Origin: Ascidiaceihabitans donghaensis
GTDB taxonomy: Bacteria; Pseudomonadota; Alphaproteobacteria; Rhodobacterales; Rhodobacteraceae
Assembly (NCBI RefSeq): GCF_900302465.1
Contig: NZ_OMOR01000001.1
Location: forward strand, 3,194,729 to 3,258,728
DNA: 64,000 bases
Reading direction: 5' to 3'
Positions 36,101 through 46,542 of this stretch are shown in pieces. Each line of letters opens with the position of its first letter. Within the stretch, counting starts at the first letter, position 1. Made by a program: the position numbers and the translations under genes. The notes below the pieces were generated by a model. That model saw nothing but the letters and a program-made list of their open reading frames with translations. It searched no databases and had not been told where the DNA came from.

Positions 36101-37422
36101 TCAAACGCCTGAATGCCCAAACGGTGCAAGGTCGGCGCACGGTTCAACATGACAGGGTGTTCGCGGATCACCTCATCGAGGATATCCCAGACCTCTGGAC
36201 GCTCTTTTTCCACCAGTTTCTTGGCTTGCTTCACGGTGGAAGACAGCCCTTTGGCTTCAAGGCGCGAATAGATGAACGGCTTGAACAGTTCGAGCGCCAT
36301 CTTTTTGGGCAACCCACATTGGTGCAGCTTCAGTTCCGGACCGGTCACAATGACGGAACGACCAGAGAAGTCGACGCGCTTGCCCAAAAGGTTTTGACGG
36401 AAGCGACCTTGCTTACCTTTCAGCATGTCGGACAGCGATTTCAGCGGACGCTTGTTGGCACCCGTGATCACACGACCACGACGGCCGTTGTCGAACAAGG
36501 CATCGACAGATTCCTGCAACATACGCTTTTCGTTACGCACGATGATGTCGGGCGCGCGGAGTTCGATCAGACGCTTCAGACGGTTGTTCCGGTTGATCAC
36601 ACGACGGTAAAGGTCGTTGAGGTCAGACGTCGCAAAACGACCACCATCCAGCGGGACCAAGGGGCGCAGTTCTGGCGGGATCACGGGGATCACGGTCAGA
36701 ACCATCCATTCCGGGCGGTTGCCGGATTCGAGGAAGGATTCCACGACTTTCAGACGTTTGATGATCTTCTTAGGCTTCAATTCGCCTGTGGCTTCGGCCA
36801 AGTCGGCGCGCAGCTGGTCGGCTTCGGCTTCCAGATCAATCGCGGCCAGCATTTCGCGGATCGCTTCGGCGCCGATGTTGGCGGTGAAAGCGTCCATGCC
36901 GTAGGCGTCTTGGGCGTCCATATACTCTTCTTCGGACATCATCTGACCGTAGGAAAGCTCTGTCAGACCGGGCTCGATCACAACGTAGTTTTCAAAGTAC
37001 AAAACACGTTCCAGATCGCGCAACGTCATGTCCAGCATCAGGCCGATACGGGATGGCAACGATTTCAGGAACCAAATGTGTGCGACGGGGGCTGCCAATT
37101 CGATGTGGCCCATACGCTCGCGACGCACTTTTTGCAGCGTAACTTCCACACCGCATTTCTCGCAGACAACGCCGCGGTATTTCATGCGCTTATATTTGCC
37201 GCACAGGCATTCGTAGTCTTTGATCGGGCCAAAGATACGTGCGCAGAACAGGCCATCACGCTCGGGCTTGAACGTCCGGTAGTTAATGGTTTCCGGCTTT
37301 TTGATTTCACCGAAAGACCACGAGAGAATGCGCTCTGGCGAGGCCAGCGACACTTTGATCTCGTCAAACACCTTTGGGGGTGTGAGCGGGTTAAACGGGT
37401 TGTTTGTCAGTTCCTGGTTCAT
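33175..37422 (-). CDS. rpoC: RNA polymerase beta' subunit
   Basis: Catalytic subunit of RNA polymerase. Start at ATG 37422 ([20 protein letters not shown]), AAGGAA six nt upstream; a TTG two codons earlier opens the frame. 1415 residues: N-terminal zinc ribbon (Cys72, 74, 87, 90), the Mg-binding [12 protein letters not shown], the bridge-helix region ([19 protein letters not shown]) and the second zinc site [19 protein letters not shown]. It is separated from rpoB by 96 bp containing two tandem perfect palindromes. Confidence 0.98.
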   Translation of the reverse strand: MNQELTNNPFNPLTPPKVFDEIKVSLASPERILSWSFGEIKKPETINYRTFKPERDGLFCARIFGPIKDYECLCGKYKRMKYRGVVCEKCGVEVTLQKVRRERMGHIELAAPVAHIWFLKSLPSRIGLMLDMTLRDLERVLYFENYVVIEPGLTELSYGQMMSEEEYMDAQDAYGMDAFTANIGAEAIREMLAAIDLEAEADQLRADLAEATGELKPKKIIKRLKVVESFLESGNRPEWMVLTVIPVIPPELRPLVPLDGGRFATSDLNDLYRRVINRNNRLKRLIELRAPDIIVRNEKRMLQESVDALFDNGRRGRVITGANKRPLKSLSDMLKGKQGRFRQNLLGKRVDFSGRSVIVTGPELKLHQCGLPKKMALELFKPFIYSRLEAKGLSSTVKQAKKLVEKERPEVWDILDEVIREHPVMLNRAPTLHRLGIQAFEPVLIEGKAIQLHPLVCSAFNADFDGDQMAVHVPLSLEAQLEARVLMMSTNNVLSPANGAPIIVPSQDMILGLYYTTLERAGMQGEGMVFGSIEEVQHALDSGAVHLHAKVTARIPQIDEHGNEVMQRFETTPGRVRLGALLPLNAKAPFELVNRLLRKKEVQQVIDTVYRYCGQKESVIFCDHIMTMGFREAFKAGISFGKDDMLIPDTKWPLVEETRDQVKDFEQQYMDGLITQGEKYNKVVDAWSKCNDKVTDAMMGSISAERTDEAGAEMEPNSVYMMAHSGARGSVTQMKQLGGMRGLMAKPNGDIIETPIISNFKEGLTVLEYFNSTHGARKGLSDTALKTANSGYLTRRLVDVAQDCIVRMIDCGTENSIFAVPAINDGEVVSSLSERLLGRVVAEDILKPGTDEVLIAAGTLVDERMADSLEDFKVASARIRSPLTCEAEEGVCATCYGRDLARGTRVNTGEAVGIIAAQSIGEPGTQLTMRTFHIGGVAQGGQQSFLESSHAGTVVFENPQTLTNAQGDVMVMGRNMKMAINDENGVEVASHKLGYGSKLFITDGQAIAAGDKMFEWDPYTLPMIAEKSGTAKFVDLVSGIAVKDETDDATGMTQKIVIDWRSAAKGNELKPEIILVDKDGEPVRNDAGNPVTYPMSVDAVLSIEDGQEIVAGEIVARIPREGSKTKDITGGLPRVAELFEARRPKDHAIIAEIDGYVRFGKDYKNKRRIAIESSEDPDHKVEYMVPKGKHIPVAEGDFIKKGDYIMDGNPAPHDILAVMGVEALANYMIDEVQDVYRLQGVKINDKHIEVIVRQMLQKWEISESGDTTLLKGEHVDKQEFDAANAKAVSKKGRMAKGEPILLGITKASLQTRSFISAASFQETTRVLTEASVQGKRDKLVGLKENVIVGRLIPAGTGGATQKVRNIATDRDNVVIEARREEAEEAARLAAPVPGEDVVGGDVFDTVIDTSEESRD

Positions 37423-37463
37423 TTTCAATTCCTTGAATTGGGAGCGTAGGGGTTTGAGGAGCG

Positions 37464-37510
37464 CCGTTTTCTTTGAAAGAAAACGGACCGGAAACTTTAT
37501 AAGTTTCCGG
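37464..37510. repeat. Two tandem perfect palindromes between rpoB and rpoC
   Basis: CCGTTTTCTTT-G-AAAGAAAACGG (37464-37486), then one base, then CCGGAAACTT-TAT-AAGTTTCCGG (37488-37510). Neither has a T-run on the minus strand, so RNA processing or stability is a more natural reading than termination. Confidence 0.75.
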
Positions 37511-37518
37511 CTGTTGCG

Positions 37519-40500
37519 TTACTCATCTTCCTCCGCATCCAGGAGTTCCATGTTCAGGCCGAGGCCACGGACTTCTTTGACCAGAACGTTGAAGCTTTCT
37601 GGTACGCCAGCTTCAAAGTTGTCCTCGCCTTTGACGATGCTTTCGTAGACTTTCGTCCGTCCAGCCACGTCATCCGATTTCACGGTCAGCATTTCCTGCA
37701 GGGTGTAGGCAGCCCCATAGGCTTCAAGCGCCCAGACTTCCATTTCCCCAAAGCGCTGACCACCAAATTGCGCTTTACCGCCCAATGGTTGCTGGGTGAC
37801 CAGCGAGTACGGACCGGTGGAGCGCGCGTGGATTTTGTCGTCCACAAGGTGGTGCAGTTTCAGCAGGTATTTGACGCCCACGGTGACCTTACGGCTGAAT
37901 TGCTCACCCGTACGACCATCGAACAGCACCGATTGACCGGATGTGTCAAAGCCCGCACGAGACAGGGCATTATTCACGTCCGCCTCTTTCGCACCGTCAA
38001 AGACGGGTGTCGCGATTGGCACACCTGTGGTCACGTTGCTGGCTGCATCGACAAGAGCTTCCTCATCCATACCAGCGAGGCCTTCAGCGTAAACATCATC
38101 GCCATAAGCAATCTGCATCGCTTCACGTACAGGCGTCAAATCGCCGGAGCGTTTGTATTCCTGCAGCGCCTCGTCGACGTTCAGACCCAGACCGCGTGCG
38201 GCCCAACCCATGTGCGTCTCAAGGATCTGACCAACGTTCATACGTGACGGAACACCAAGCGGGTTCAGACAGAAATCGACCGGAGTACCATCAGCCAAGA
38301 ACGGCATGTCTTCCATGGGAACAACCTTGGAAATAACACCTTTGTTGCCGTGACGGCCCGCCATTTTGTCGCCCGGTTGCAGCTTGCGCTTCACCGCCAC
38401 GAACACTTTGACCATTTTCATCACGCCCGGGGGCAGGTCGTCGCCGCGGCGCACTTTTTCGACCTTGTCTTCAAAGCGGGCATCCAAAGTGCGTTTCTGC
38501 ACTTCATACTGCTCGTTCAAAGCTTCAACGATTTGCGCTGCATCTTCGTCTTTCAACGCAATCTGCCACCATGCGGAACGTGGGAAGGTTTCCAACAGCT
38601 CTTCATCGACAACAGCCCCTGCGCGGACGCCTTTTGGCCCTTTCGCAATCTCGTTGCCCATCATCAGATCACGCAGGCGCGCGTAGATGTTGCGGTCCAG
38701 AATGGCCAATTCGTCGTCGCGGTCCCGCGCCAGGCGCTCGACCTCTTCCCGTTCGATCTGCAAGGCGCGTTCGTCTTTTTCCACACCGTGGCGGTTGAAC
38801 ACGCGCACTTCGACAACTGTGCCGAAATCACCCGGTTTCACCCGCAAGGATGTATCCCTCACGTCAGACGCTTTCTCACCAAAGATGGCGCGCAGAAGCT
38901 TTTCTTCCGGTGTCATCGGGCTTTCGCCTTTTGGTGTGATCTTGCCGACCAAAATGTCGCCCGGTTCCACGTCCGCGCCGATGTACACGATGCCTGCCTC
39001 GTCGAGGTTGCGCAGCGCTTCTTCACCGACGTTTGGAATGTCGCGCGTGATTTCCTCTGGTCCAAGTTTCGTGTCGCGTGCCGCCACTTCGAATTCTTCG
39101 ATGTGGATCGAGGTGAACACGTCGTCACGCGATACGCGCTCAGAGATCAGGATGGAGTCTTCGTAGTTGTAGCCGTTCCACGGCATAAACGCGACGACCA
39201 CGTTTTTACCCAGGGCCAATTCACCCATGTCCGTGGATGGACCATCCGCAATCACCTGACCTTTGGTCACGCGTTCGCCGACTTTCACCAGCGGACGCTG
39301 GTTGATGCAGGTGTTTTGGTTGGAGCGTTGGAATTTACGCATACGGTAGATGTCTACGCCTGCGTCGCCCAACTCCAAATCTTCGGTAGCCCGTACAACG
39401 ATCCGTGTTGCGTCGACTTGGTCGATGATGCCACCACGTTTCGCCATGTAAGCCGCACCGGAATCCCGTGCCACAACCTCTTCGATGCCCGTGCCGACCA
39501 GAGGTGCCGTTGCTTGCAGCAATGGAACCGCCTGACGTTGCATGTTCGAGCCCATCAAGGCCCTGTTCGCATCGTCGTTTTCAAGGAACGGGATCAAGGA
39601 TGCCGCAACAGATACCAACTGCTTGGGCGACACGTCGATCAGGTCAACGGCTTCCGAAGACGCCAGCGTATATTCACCGGCTTGGCGCGTGTTCACGAAT
39701 TCATTGGTGAACTTGCCGTTGTCGTCGATGGACGCGTTGGCCTGCGCCACTGTGTGACGCTGTTCTTCGGTGGCGGACATATATTGCACATCATCCGTCA
39801 CAACTCCGCCTTCAACGCGGCGATATGGCGTTTCGATGAAACCGTATTTGTTCACGCGCGCGTAAGTGGCCAGCGAGTTGATCAGACCAATGTTTGGCCC
39901 TTCCGGCGTTTCAATCGGACACATGCGACCGTAGTGGGTCGCGTGCACGTCGCGCACTTCAAAACCGGCGCGTTCACGTGTCAGACCACCTGGCCCAAGC
40001 GCAGACAAGCGGCGTTTGTGTGTGACTTCGGACAGCGGGTTGGTTTGGTCCATGAACTGCGACAGCTGGCTAGAGCCGAAGAATTCACGCACAGCCGCAG
40101 CTGCTGGCTTCGCGTTGATCAAATCTTGTGGCATGACCGTGTCGATTTCGACAGAAGACATACGTTCTTTGATCGCGCGCTCCATGCGCAGCAAGCCAAC
40201 GCGGTACTGGTTTTCCATCAACTCACCGACAGAGCGCACCCGACGGTTGCCCAAGTGGTCAATGTCATCCACGTCGCCTTTGCCGTCGCGCAGTTCAACA
40301 AGTGCTTTGATGCACTTGACGATGTCTTCGCGGTCCAGCGTGCGCTGCGTGTCTTCTTTTTCCAACGCCAAACGCATGTTCATTTTCACACGGCCAACCG
40401 CGGAAAGGTCATAGCGCTCACCGTCGAAGAACAATGTGTCGAACAGGTTGGACGCGGCGTCCACGGTGGGCGGCTCGCCCGGGCGCATGACGCGGTAGAT

Positions 40501-41655
40501 GTCCATGAGCGCGGTTTCGCGGTTCATGTTCTTATCTTGCGCCAGCGTGTTGCGCATGTACGGACCGACATTGACGTTGTCGATGTCCAGAACCGGAATG
40601 TCGTTGATGCCTGCGTCGATCAGCTCTTTCGCTGTGCCGCCGATCAGATCGCCGTCTTTGTCATATTCCAGCGTCAGCTCGTCACCGGCTTCGACATAAA
40701 TCGCACCGGTTTCTTCGTTGATGATGTCCTTGGCGACAAACTTGCCTTGGATGTGGTCAAACGGAACCAGAAGTTCGGTGACTTTGCCTTCGTCGATCAG
40801 TTTCTTGACCGCGCGTGGCGTGACCTTTTTGCCAGCTTCGGCGATGATTTCGCCTGTTGCGGCGTCAACCAAATCATAGGTCGGGCGCGTGCCGCGTACA
40901 CGGTCCGGGAAGAACGGGGCGACCCAGCCTTTTGCCTTCTGGTACGTGTATTGAACGGTGTTGTAATAGGCGTCCATCATCGCTTCTTGGTCGAGACCAA
41001 GGGCGTAAAGCAACGTCGTTACCGGCAGCTTGCGGCGACGGTCGATGCGGCAGAACACGATGTCTTTGGCGTCAAATTCAAAATCCAACCAAGAACCGCG
41101 GTATGGGATGATGCGGCAGGCAAACAGCAGTTTGCCGGAAGAGTGGGTTTTGCCTTTGTCATGGTCAAAGAACACGCCCGGAGAGCGGTGCATTTGCGAG
41201 ACGATCACGCGCTCGGTGCCGTTCACGATGAATGTGCCGTTTGGCGTCATCAAAGGCATGTCGCCCATGAACACGTCTTGTTCTTTGATGTCCTTGACGG
41301 ATTTCGCGCCCGTGTCTTCATCGACATCAAACACGATCAAACGCAGCGTGACCTTCAAAGGTGCGCTGTACGTCATGTCGCGTTGCTGACATTCTTCAAC
41401 GTCGTACTTTGGCTTTTCCAGCTCGTATTTCACGTATTCCAGAACGGATGTTTCGTTGAAGTCTTTGATCGGAAATACCGACTGAAAGACGCCATTGATG
41501 CCTTCGCCTTCCGTGGGCACATCGGCCTCACCGGATCTTAGGAAGAGATCATAGGATGATTTCTGCACCTCAATGAGGTTTGGCATTTCCAGAACTTCAC
41601 GGATTTTGCCATAATATTTACGAAGACGTTTCTGACCAAGGAACGATTGTGCCAT
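37519..41655 (-). CDS. rpoB: RNA polymerase beta subunit
   Basis: Beta subunit, target of rifampicin. 1378 residues, [20 protein letters not shown] to [12 protein letters not shown]. The rifampicin region [33 protein letters not shown] is wild type at the usual resistance positions. In most proteobacteria it follows rplL directly. Here a plus-strand gene at 42137-43219 and the rplL terminator intervene, so it must use its own promoter (41950-41978) and a leader of nearly 300 nt. Confidence 0.98.
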   Translation of the reverse strand: MAQSFLGQKRLRKYYGKIREVLEMPNLIEVQKSSYDLFLRSGEADVPTEGEGINGVFQSVFPIKDFNETSVLEYVKYELEKPKYDVEECQQRDMTYSAPLKVTLRLIVFDVDEDTGAKSVKDIKEQDVFMGDMPLMTPNGTFIVNGTERVIVSQMHRSPGVFFDHDKGKTHSSGKLLFACRIIPYRGSWLDFEFDAKDIVFCRIDRRRKLPVTTLLYALGLDQEAMMDAYYNTVQYTYQKAKGWVAPFFPDRVRGTRPTYDLVDAATGEIIAEAGKKVTPRAVKKLIDEGKVTELLVPFDHIQGKFVAKDIINEETGAIYVEAGDELTLEYDKDGDLIGGTAKELIDAGINDIPVLDIDNVNVGPYMRNTLAQDKNMNRETALMDIYRVMRPGEPPTVDAASNLFDTLFFDGERYDLSAVGRVKMNMRLALEKEDTQRTLDREDIVKCIKALVELRDGKGDVDDIDHLGNRRVRSVGELMENQYRVGLLRMERAIKERMSSVEIDTVMPQDLINAKPAAAAVREFFGSSQLSQFMDQTNPLSEVTHKRRLSALGPGGLTRERAGFEVRDVHATHYGRMCPIETPEGPNIGLINSLATYARVNKYGFIETPYRRVEGGVVTDDVQYMSATEEQRHTVAQANASIDDNGKFTNEFVNTRQAGEYTLASSEAVDLIDVSPKQLVSVAASLIPFLENDDANRALMGSNMQRQAVPLLQATAPLVGTGIEEVVARDSGAAYMAKRGGIIDQVDATRIVVRATEDLELGDAGVDIYRMRKFQRSNQNTCINQRPLVKVGERVTKGQVIADGPSTDMGELALGKNVVVAFMPWNGYNYEDSILISERVSRDDVFTSIHIEEFEVAARDTKLGPEEITRDIPNVGEEALRNLDEAGIVYIGADVEPGDILVGKITPKGESPMTPEEKLLRAIFGEKASDVRDTSLRVKPGDFGTVVEVRVFNRHGVEKDERALQIEREEVERLARDRDDELAILDRNIYARLRDLMMGNEIAKGPKGVRAGAVVDEELLETFPRSAWWQIALKDEDAAQIVEALNEQYEVQKRTLDARFEDKVEKVRRGDDLPPGVMKMVKVFVAVKRKLQPGDKMAGRHGNKGVISKVVPMEDMPFLADGTPVDFCLNPLGVPSRMNVGQILETHMGWAARGLGLNVDEALQEYKRSGDLTPVREAMQIAYGDDVYAEGLAGMDEEALVDAASNVTTGVPIATPVFDGAKEADVNNALSRAGFDTSGQSVLFDGRTGEQFSRKVTVGVKYLLKLHHLVDDKIHARSTGPYSLVTQQPLGGKAQFGGQRFGEMEVWALEAYGAAYTLQEMLTVKSDDVAGRTKVYESIVKGEDNFEAGVPESFNVLVKEVRGLGLNMELLDAEEDE

Positions 41656-41949
41656 AAGACGAGGTCACCTTTCAGTTTTTCTCACGTGAGACAGTCACCG
41701 TCGGGCCACGGTGGCTATCCCTGAGACAGCGATGGAACCGGCCTATTCTTGCCACACGTCCCAATGCGTGGCTCCCGACCGATCCCTGCCTTGGAAATTG
41801 CCTGCTTTCAGGCCCTTACCAAGACAGGTGTTGCACAACGCTTTGCCGTTCCCTTCGTGACATTTTGGGTCAAAAAGAGGTAATTACGGCTCCTACGATG
41901 CACGACAGAAAAAACGGGTCTCGAATCAATCGAACCCGCGTGAATGGTT

Positions 41950-41978
41950 CAAATAGGAGGTTAATGCTGCGAACGCAA
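41950..41978 (-). promoter_or_regulatory. Candidate promoter for rpoBC
   Basis: -35 TTGCGT (41973-41978), 17 bp spacer, -10 TATTTG (41950-41955), with AACCTCC before the -10 as in the rpmC promoter. In the 481-bp gap 41656-42136 nothing else was recognised beyond small GC-rich stems in the rpoB leader. Confidence 0.5.
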
Positions 41979-42136
41979 GGGGTGTGGGTCATGTTAGGGC
42001 TGTAGCCTTACCGTTGGCTGGCGCTCTAACACTTGCGCATTTGGCATAAAATGGTTCAGGCAAAAAAGATCAGAGCATTGCAGATTTACATCTTCTGTGC
42101 TGGACTATTAGGATCGCGGTAGCGGAGGTTCTAAAG

Positions 42137-43219
42137 TTGTTAACCCATGAGTATGGAGATTCATTATTTGAATTCCTTGACGACAAGAAGAACCCCCAAA
42201 ATTTAATCAAGACGCATTTATCTGTATTGTTCAAAAATGCGGTCAAGAATCCCCAAACTTCCTTATGGAAAATTCTGCTAGACGATCTTCTTTCAGCAGT
42301 ACGGCGCCAGACAAAGGCCAAATTAGTTGACGGACGCAACAGCGTAGGAATTGCCCTTGGGCGCGAAAACCTTGCGCACGTTTCTACAGTCGAACGCAAA
42401 CTGGGTTTGCTTGTCGACACCGTTGCAAAGGAAACCCAGTTTGACTTTTCAGAAGCGCAAGTCGCCCATGTTTGTGCGGCAGACAGTATGGCTGCGCTCG
42501 CTTTTTCAACCTCGCGCTGCGGCTATGCCAGAGCCCGTGGACTATCATGCCTAGATGGATTGGGCCCAACAATTGGGCTAGCAATCGCAGTGGTCCGCCT
42601 GAACGATTGGGTTCCTGAGGTACGCTTCGAAGCCATTAGGTGTATCTTGCGCTTGATACAAAACAATGGTGGTCCCAATGGCGGTTTAGCAAACGACATT
42701 GCAGGCATCATGAACCTCCTTTTAGAAAACAGGCGTTTCAGTCGTATCTCACGGCCTGAATTAAGTGCTATTCAGTCTCTTATTGAATACCCCGGCGTCA
42801 AAGAGGCATTGCTTAGAAGTTTTATATACGGTGAGTCGGATATTTCAAAAAATGAGTGCCTTAAGGCCGTGATCAAGACCGGAACTTTCGTAGAAATACT
42901 CCCAGACGTTGCAACAAAATCCACATGCGCCTACCGACGACTGCTTGCGTGTCGTGCAATATTTTCAAGCGCTCCACCATCGTTAGATGAATATGGGGTG
43001 GAAGCGCCGCCGTTTGACCTGACCCCGCAGCGTTCCAAAATCATCAAAAGCGCTCTTTTAGACAAATCTGCCAATGTTGTCTTAGCTGCGCTTGATTACG
43101 TTCTTAGTTCGAAAGACTACCAAAAACTGGATAAGTACACGATCAGTCATTTGTCCAAGCGGCATGAACCTTCTCTTCAAATAAGAATTGGCTCATTGAT
43201 CGATATTCTTGGTAATTAG
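42137..43219 (+). CDS. Hypothetical HEAT-repeat-like protein between rplL and rpoB
   Basis: 360 residues from TTG 42137, which has GGAGG eight nt upstream; the next methionine codons lack such a site. It is entirely helical in appearance, with HEAT-like units (LNDWVPEVRFEAIRCILRLIQ, DKSANVVLAALDYVLSSKDYQ). It has no signal or membrane segments. The base composition is clearly AT-richer than in rpoB or rplL. It is on the opposite strand to the flanking genes, splitting the rplJL-rpoBC operon. No function can be assigned. Confidence 0.75.
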   Translation: MLTHEYGDSLFEFLDDKKNPQNLIKTHLSVLFKNAVKNPQTSLWKILLDDLLSAVRRQTKAKLVDGRNSVGIALGRENLAHVSTVERKLGLLVDTVAKETQFDFSEAQVAHVCAADSMAALAFSTSRCGYARARGLSCLDGLGPTIGLAIAVVRLNDWVPEVRFEAIRCILRLIQNNGGPNGGLANDIAGIMNLLLENRRFSRISRPELSAIQSLIEYPGVKEALLRSFIYGESDISKNECLKAVIKTGTFVEILPDVATKSTCAYRRLLACRAIFSSAPPSLDEYGVEAPPFDLTPQRSKIIKSALLDKSANVVLAALDYVLSSKDYQKLDKYTISHLSKRHEPSLQIRIGSLIDILGN

Positions 43220-43286
43220 CGCACCTCGATAACTTTTGGGATTGATACTTCAGAAATCAAACAAGTCTCTTCCGAATACCAAACAC

Positions 43287-43315
43287 AAAAACGGCGGCCC
43301 CATTAGGACCGCCGC
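43287..43315 (-). terminator. Rho-independent terminator after rplL
   Basis: Minus strand: GCGGCGGTCC, TAAT loop, GGGGCCGCCG, then TTTTTG. It lies about 27 bp past the rplL stop and uncouples rplJL from rpoBC. Confidence 0.85.
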
Positions 43316-43341
43316 TTCCGTAGAACAAAATTCGAAAAGGC

Positions 43342-43713
43342 TTAGGCCAGTTCGACTTCCGCGCCAGCTGCTTCCAGCTTGGCTTTGACGTCTTCGGCTT
43401 CCGCTTTGTCGACGCCTTCTTTGATTTTGCCGCCAGCTTCAACCAAGTCTTTGGCTTCTTTCAGGCCAAGACCTGTGATGCCGCGGACTTCTTTGATGAC
43501 GTTGATTTTGGATGCGCCGGCGTTTTTCAGAACGACGTCGAATTCAGTTTTTTCCTCTTCAGCGGCACCGCCGTCTGCTGGGCCCGCCATCATGACTGCG
43601 CCACCGGCTGCAGGCTCGATGCCGTACTCGTCTTTGAGGATTGTTTTCAGTTCTTGTGCTTCAAGCAGTGTCAGACCAACGATGTCTTCTGCAAGTTTCT
43701 TCAGATCAGCCAT
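43342..43713 (-). CDS. rplL: 50S ribosomal protein L7/L12
   Basis: Stalk protein that recruits translation factors. The 123-residue acidic protein [20 protein letters not shown] has an N-terminal dimerisation domain, an Ala/Gly hinge ([20 protein letters not shown]) and the C-terminal domain [36 protein letters not shown]. It lies 71 bp after rplJ. Followed by a terminator rather than by rpoB. Confidence 0.98.
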   Translation of the reverse strand: MADLKKLAEDIVGLTLLEAQELKTILKDEYGIEPAAGGAVMMAGPADGGAAEEEKTEFDVVLKNAGASKINVIKEVRGITGLGLKEAKDLVEAGGKIKEGVDKAEAEDVKAKLEAAGAEVELA

Positions 43714-43784
43714 GTTAAGCTCTTTCCGTTACGATATGTGTGTTCCAACGTGTTGTATTCACAACACGCCGATATGACGTTTGC

Positions 43785-44300
43785 TTACGCAGCCGCCTTG
43801 TCCTCAACAGTGGACAAGATGGATGCAATGTTGCTTGCAGGTGCGCCAATGGCCCCAGCGATGTTGCTTGCAGGTGCGCCCAGCATGCCAGCGATAGTCG
43901 CGATAAGTTCGTCGCGGCTTGGCATTTTGGAAACAGCTGTAACACCGGCCCGGTCCAACGCGTTCTCGCCCATAGCACCGCCGAGGATCACGAACTTGTC
44001 GTGCTCTTTGGCGAAGTCCTCGGCAACCTTGGCCGCAGCCACAGGATCCTCGGAATAGGTCAGAACGGTCATGCCCGTCAGGTATTCGGAAATGCTTTCG
44101 CATGACTTACCGTCCAGGGCGATCTTGGCGAGCCTGTTTTTGGCAACACGAACAGCAGAACCGGCTTCGGCGGCACGCGCCCGCAGATCCTGCATGTTAG
44201 CAACTGTCAGACCGGCGTAATGTGCTACCACAACAACGCCAGAGCTTTCAAAGATTTGGCCGAGTTCGTCGACCAACTGTTCTTTTTGTGCTCTATCCAC
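43785..44300 (-). CDS. rplJ: 50S ribosomal protein L10
   Basis: L10 anchors L7/L12 to the ribosome and commonly represses its own operon. Start is GTG 44300 ([20 protein letters not shown]), with GGAG seven nt upstream. 171 residues including [39 protein letters not shown], and an unusual direct repeat near the C-terminus ([21 protein letters not shown]) that is encoded by near-identical DNA. A leader of about 230 nt precedes it. Confidence 0.97.
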   Translation of the reverse strand: MDRAQKEQLVDELGQIFESSGVVVVAHYAGLTVANMQDLRARAAEAGSAVRVAKNRLAKIALDGKSCESISEYLTGMTVLTYSEDPVAAAKVAEDFAKEHDKFVILGGAMGENALDRAGVTAVSKMPSRDELIATIAGMLGAPASNIAGAIGAPASNIASILSTVEDKAAA

Positions 44301-44531
44301 AGTTTTACTCCAAATTTGGGGAAATTCCCCGGCTCAGTTCAGCCAGAGTATCTGGTAAGACACCCTGACAGTCGGGTCCTTACGGGGTCCGCCCAAAATC
44401 GCCACGCGCCTCTAAAAGGCGGAAGTAATCTGGTCTTTCCCGTCTCAGGCAGGAATTATGAAGCTAGGCTCCACCCACCGTCTCGGACGAATGTGCACAC
44501 AGCGACTCGGAAGCCGCATTGTGCAGCTTTG
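44301..44531 (-). promoter_or_regulatory. rplJ leader, possible L10 autoregulatory RNA
   Basis: The transcribed leader contains several potential stems and the tract GGTGGGTGGAGCC...CCTGCCTGAGACGG, which resembles L10 leaders known in other bacteria as the binding site for the L10(L12) complex. Assignment rests on position and general appearance; no covariance model could be run. Confidence 0.4.
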
Positions 44532-44560
44532 CGTTTAGGGGGTTTTAAGGTAGATGTGAA
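44532..44560 (-). promoter_or_regulatory. Promoter for rplJ-rplL
   Basis: -35 TTCACA (44555-44560), 17 bp spacer, -10 TAAACG (44532-44537) preceded by ACCCCC, one base off the TATACG found at other ribosomal promoters here. The 321-bp gap 44301-44621 holds only this and the leader. Confidence 0.6.
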
Positions 44561-44621
44561 GTGTTTTTTACACCTCCGTTGCGAGACGGAGATATCTGCT
44601 TTCGAATGCCCACTGGTCTAA

Positions 44622-45050
44622 CTATTGACCGTTCTGTCTGACGGCAAAATTATCAAAAATCCACTGATCCCTACAATAGCGGTCTTGGTTGCGTTCTTCT
44701 AAACTCAAGACATTGCAGTCTCCGAATGTTCTTACAAAGTATTTGCCAATCTCGTTTGGATCTCCATTCGGTGTTACAAGCACATCGTCGACACGAAACA
44801 GTGCTTCATACGTGGTTTTGACGGTCGTTTTATCGCCCTTCCCCCTAGTTACTATCCTCGTGAACGAAACAAGCTCACCCCTTGCTCCAGACGGTACGTG
44901 AATAGCATGAAAAACCAACTGATTTCTGAACTGCACTTTCGACATGGTTGAATATTCACACAATTTTTCGATATTCGGAAGACCACTAAAACGATTGCGG
45001 ATAGTCGCCGGACTTTTTTGAAAATTACGTTTTGGGTTCAACGCAGACAT
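44622..45050 (-). CDS. Hypothetical protein between rplA and rplJ
   Basis: 142 residues from ATG 45050 (MSALNPKRNFQKSPATIRNR); the longer open frame to 45098 overlaps the rplA terminator. It has no signal peptide. The C-terminal half reads VFHAIHVPSGARGELVSFTRIVTRGKGDKTTVKTTYEALFRVDDVLVTPNGDPNEIGKYFVRTFGDCNVLSLEERN, a likely beta-rich domain. No family is recognised. It is AT-richer than rplA or rplJ and sits where these two normally adjoin. Confidence 0.6.
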   Translation of the reverse strand: MSALNPKRNFQKSPATIRNRFSGLPNIEKLCEYSTMSKVQFRNQLVFHAIHVPSGARGELVSFTRIVTRGKGDKTTVKTTYEALFRVDDVLVTPNGDPNEIGKYFVRTFGDCNVLSLEERNQDRYCRDQWIFDNFAVRQNGQ

Positions 45051-45098
45051 CGACGGCACTACGAAACCCGCCGCATTTTGTAGCGATCCACAGCACAC

Positions 45099-45129
45099 AA
45101 AAAAGGCGCCCCAATCAGGAGCGCCTTTT
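45099..45129 (-). terminator. Rho-independent terminator after rplA
   Basis: Minus strand: AAAAGGCGCTCC, TGATT loop, GGGGCGCCTTTTTTG. It lies 22 bp after the rplA stop. Confidence 0.85.
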
Positions 45130-45150
45130 CCAAATCTATTCTACAAACGC

Positions 45151-45852
45151 TCAGTCTTTGGCGATCGCGCTGTCGATTTCGATTGTCACACCTGGACCCA
45201 TGGTAGAGCTCAGTGCGATTTTCTTCATGTAGGCACCCTTGGAGCCTGCTGGCTTGGCTTTGGCCACCGCATCGCAGAACGCACGGACGTTTTCGACAAG
45301 CTTGGCTTCGTCGAAGGACGCTTTGCCAACGCCTGCGTGTACAACGCCTGCTTTTTCCACTTTGAACTGCACTTCGCCGCCTTTAGCCGCTTTCACGGCG
45401 TCAGCCACATCCATAGTCACCGTACCGACTTTTGGGTTTGGCATCAGGTTACGTGGACCCAAAACTTTACCCAAACGGCCCACAACGGGCATCATGTCTG
45501 GTGTCGCGATGCAGCGATCGAATTCGATCTTGCCGCCTTGTACGATTTCCATCAGGTCCTCGGCGCCAACGATGTCGGCCCCTGCGGCTTTCGCTTCGTC
45601 GGCTTTCGGGCCGCGGGCGAAGACAGCGACGCGCATTGTTTTACCGGTGCCGTTTGGCAGGCCAACTACACCACGAACCATTTGGTCGGCGTGACGTGGG
45701 TCCACTCCCAAGTTCACAGCGATTTCAACGGTCTCGTCGAATTTGGCTTTTGCGTTGCCTTTGACCAAGGCCACCGCGTCTTCAACAGACAACAAGGCTT
45801 TGCCGGCGAATGCTGCGCGCGCTTCTGTTGCGCGTTTTCCGTATTTTGCCAT
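45151..45852 (-). CDS. rplA: 50S ribosomal protein L1
   Basis: L1 forms the mobile L1 stalk and in many bacteria represses the L11 operon. The 233-residue protein [20 protein letters not shown] carries the signatures [17 protein letters not shown] and [21 protein letters not shown]. It follows rplK with one base between stop and start. A terminator follows, so rplKA is a separate unit from rplJL. Confidence 0.98.
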   Translation of the reverse strand: MAKYGKRATEARAAFAGKALLSVEDAVALVKGNAKAKFDETVEIAVNLGVDPRHADQMVRGVVGLPNGTGKTMRVAVFARGPKADEAKAAGADIVGAEDLMEIVQGGKIEFDRCIATPDMMPVVGRLGKVLGPRNLMPNPKVGTVTMDVADAVKAAKGGEVQFKVEKAGVVHAGVGKASFDEAKLVENVRAFCDAVAKAKPAGSKGAYMKKIALSSTMGPGVTIEIDSAIAKD

Positions 45853-45853
45853 C

Positions 45854-46279
45854 TTACTTCACCTCAATGCCCATAGAGCGGGCGGAGCCCAGAATGATCT
45901 GCATCGCCGCATCGATATCGTTGGCGTTCAGGTCTTTCATTTTCGCTTCGGCGATTTCTTTCACCTGAGCAACGGTCACAGTGCCAACTGTCTCGCGGGA
46001 CGGGTTGGTCGCGCCGGATTTTACTTTGGCCGCTTTCTTCAGGAAGTAGGACGCTGGTGGCGTCTTGATGTCCATTGTGAAGGACTTGTCCTGATAGTAG
46101 CTGATGACGGTCGGGCAAGGTGCACCTGGTTCAAGGTCCGCTGTTTTGGCGTTGAACGCTTTACAGAATTCCATGATGTTGATGCCGCGTTGACCCAATG
46201 CTGGACCTACGGGTGGGGATGGGTTTGCTTGCCCGGCTGGGACTTGCAATTTCATCGTCCCTGCGAGTTTCTTGGCCAT
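45854..46279 (-). CDS. rplK: 50S ribosomal protein L11
   Basis: L11 is part of the GTPase-associated centre and is needed for stringent signalling. Start at ATG 46279 ([20 protein letters not shown]), AAGGAG six nt upstream; the frame to 46318 is leader. 141 residues with [24 protein letters not shown] and [18 protein letters not shown]. The leader carries a stem CCTTGGAA/TTCCAAGG (46300-46320). nusG, its usual neighbour, is about 1.1 kb away behind a decayed foreign gene. Confidence 0.97.
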   Translation of the reverse strand: MAKKLAGTMKLQVPAGQANPSPPVGPALGQRGINIMEFCKAFNAKTADLEPGAPCPTVISYYQDKSFTMDIKTPPASYFLKKAAKVKSGATNPSRETVGTVTVAQVKEIAEAKMKDLNANDIDAAMQIILGSARSMGIEVK

Positions 46280-46399
46280 GGGCCTTCTCCTTTTAAGCGC
46301 CTTGGAACGCGTTTCCAAGGTCAGGTTGCTATGTGGTATCGGTGCCCGCTCGCGTGCGTGCCGCCTCCCACATCGAATGCTGCATGTGCAACACGGCGC

Positions 46400-46428
46400 T
46401 CAGTAGCCCCAAAACCGCACATTTGCAA
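46400..46428 (-). promoter_or_regulatory. Weak promoter candidate for rplK-rplA
   Basis: -35 TTGCAA (46423-46428), 17 bp spacer, -10 TACTGA (46400-46405). It is called mainly because nusG ends in a terminator and rplKA needs a start in this interval. Confidence 0.3.
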
Positions 46429-46542
46429 GGGCCTGAATCCCACAATTGCACTGTATTATTACGGTTTATCACGACTTGTGCCGCTTGGCCCAAAAAGGGT
46501 TTTCTGCGTTCATACACCCACAGTTTAACAATTTGCAGGCGA

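Noticed and set aside
35809-37449. Long plus-strand frames opposite rpoC (546 codons) and fusA (595 codons at 26344-28131)
   Set aside because: Same antisense effect; the minus-strand genes are certain and fully account for the sequence.
38350-41541. A 1063-codon open frame on the plus strand opposite rpoB
   Set aside because: It is an antisense shadow of a strongly codon-biased gene. It shows no ribosome binding site, signal or domain and is rich in His, Arg and Phe, as expected from complementing rpoB codons.
46280-46540. The plus-strand frame 45743-46528 across rplK and its leader
   Set aside because: It is an antisense shadow of rplA and rplK extended into spacer; no start signal or domain.
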